From IMG/VR virus record IMGVR_UViG_3300025960_000006, positions 1 through 46,145 of that record: a stretch of DNA of 46,145 bases; one strand, written 5' to 3'. Of the stretch, positions 46,008 to 46,145 are shown in pieces. A model generated the notes under the pieces. The model was not told where the DNA came from, did no database searches, and saw nothing but the letters and a program-made list of their open reading frames with translations. Position numbers and translations under genes: made by a program. Positions within the stretch are counted from its first letter, which is position 1. Every line of letters begins with the position of its first letter. This stretch comes from a virus.

Positions 46008-46145
46008 CACTATGGTTCTTTGCCCTCTGGGTCTCTCTCATCAATCCCAGACATGACTTTTATGTATATTTCGCGGGCCTTTCGATGGCCACGTAGTGCG
46101 CGATCTTGGCTCTCTTGATTCGTGTCGGTCATCCAGTTCTGAAAC
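46008..46145. repeat. Terminal redundancy, right copy
   Basis: This is a 138-base copy of the left end that differs by one T in a short T run (three Ts here, two at the left end). This version closes the junction-spanning minus-strand gene with a TAG stop at 46010-46012 and is the more plausible reading. Confidence 0.95.

Overview
The window is an essentially complete double-stranded DNA bacteriophage genome of about 46 kb. The first 137 bases recur at the right end (46008-46145) with one extra T, so the contig closes on itself and the molecule is circular or circularly permuted. The virion genes (large terminase, portal, scaffold-like protein, major capsid protein, nozzle-like tail protein, fibres, a very large internal protein, no tape measure) point to a short-tailed, podovirus-like phage. 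The host is probably a Gram-negative proteobacterium: promoters are sigma70-like, and the phage carries signal-peptide proteins and a PEP-CTERM-type protein. A GANTC-centred repeat fits an alphaproteobacterial host with CcrM, but this is inference. No integrase, repressor, RNA polymerase, primase or tRNA gene was recognised.

Layout: a control region at 13.18-14.64 kb separates two divergent arms. The late arm runs on the minus strand from 13.14 kb down to base 1, through the circular junction, and on from 46 kb down to 27.65 kb. In transcription order it holds a virion-like first gene, the small terminase, tail fibres and receptor-binding proteins, a 1492-residue tail spike with a glycosidase-like domain, a small two-helix membrane protein, the large terminase, endolysin and accessory lysis-type genes, then portal, scaffold, capsid, adaptor, nozzle, fibre and internal/ejection proteins. 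The early arm runs on the plus strand from 14.64 to 27.64 kb. It holds small early genes, a Cas4/RecB-type nuclease, a Sak4-like ATPase, a DUF669-like ssDNA-binding protein, a RecD-like helicase, a PEP-CTERM cargo gene and a DNA polymerase I fused to a uracil-DNA-glycosylase-like domain. The arms converge at 27636-27650.

The most striking feature is a perfect 13-bp palindrome, GTGTGANTCACAC, present 36 times, against about 0.003 copies expected by chance. It sits at gene junctions. It supplies the stop codon of 16 genes, and at the convergent junction it ends genes on both strands. It lies 0-3 nt in front of nine late-gene start codons, most of them without a Shine-Dalgarno sequence. One copy is centred exactly midway between the two divergent -35 boxes, about 60 bp from each predicted start. 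Its core is GANTC, the CcrM methylation site. This looks like a genome-wide regulatory punctuation system, comparable in number and placement to the stoperators of cluster A mycobacteriophages but symmetrical and unrelated in sequence.

The 1.46-kb control region has no convincing gene. It holds three TTGACA promoters, seven palindrome copies and many strong hairpins, and probably encodes structured leader or non-coding RNA.
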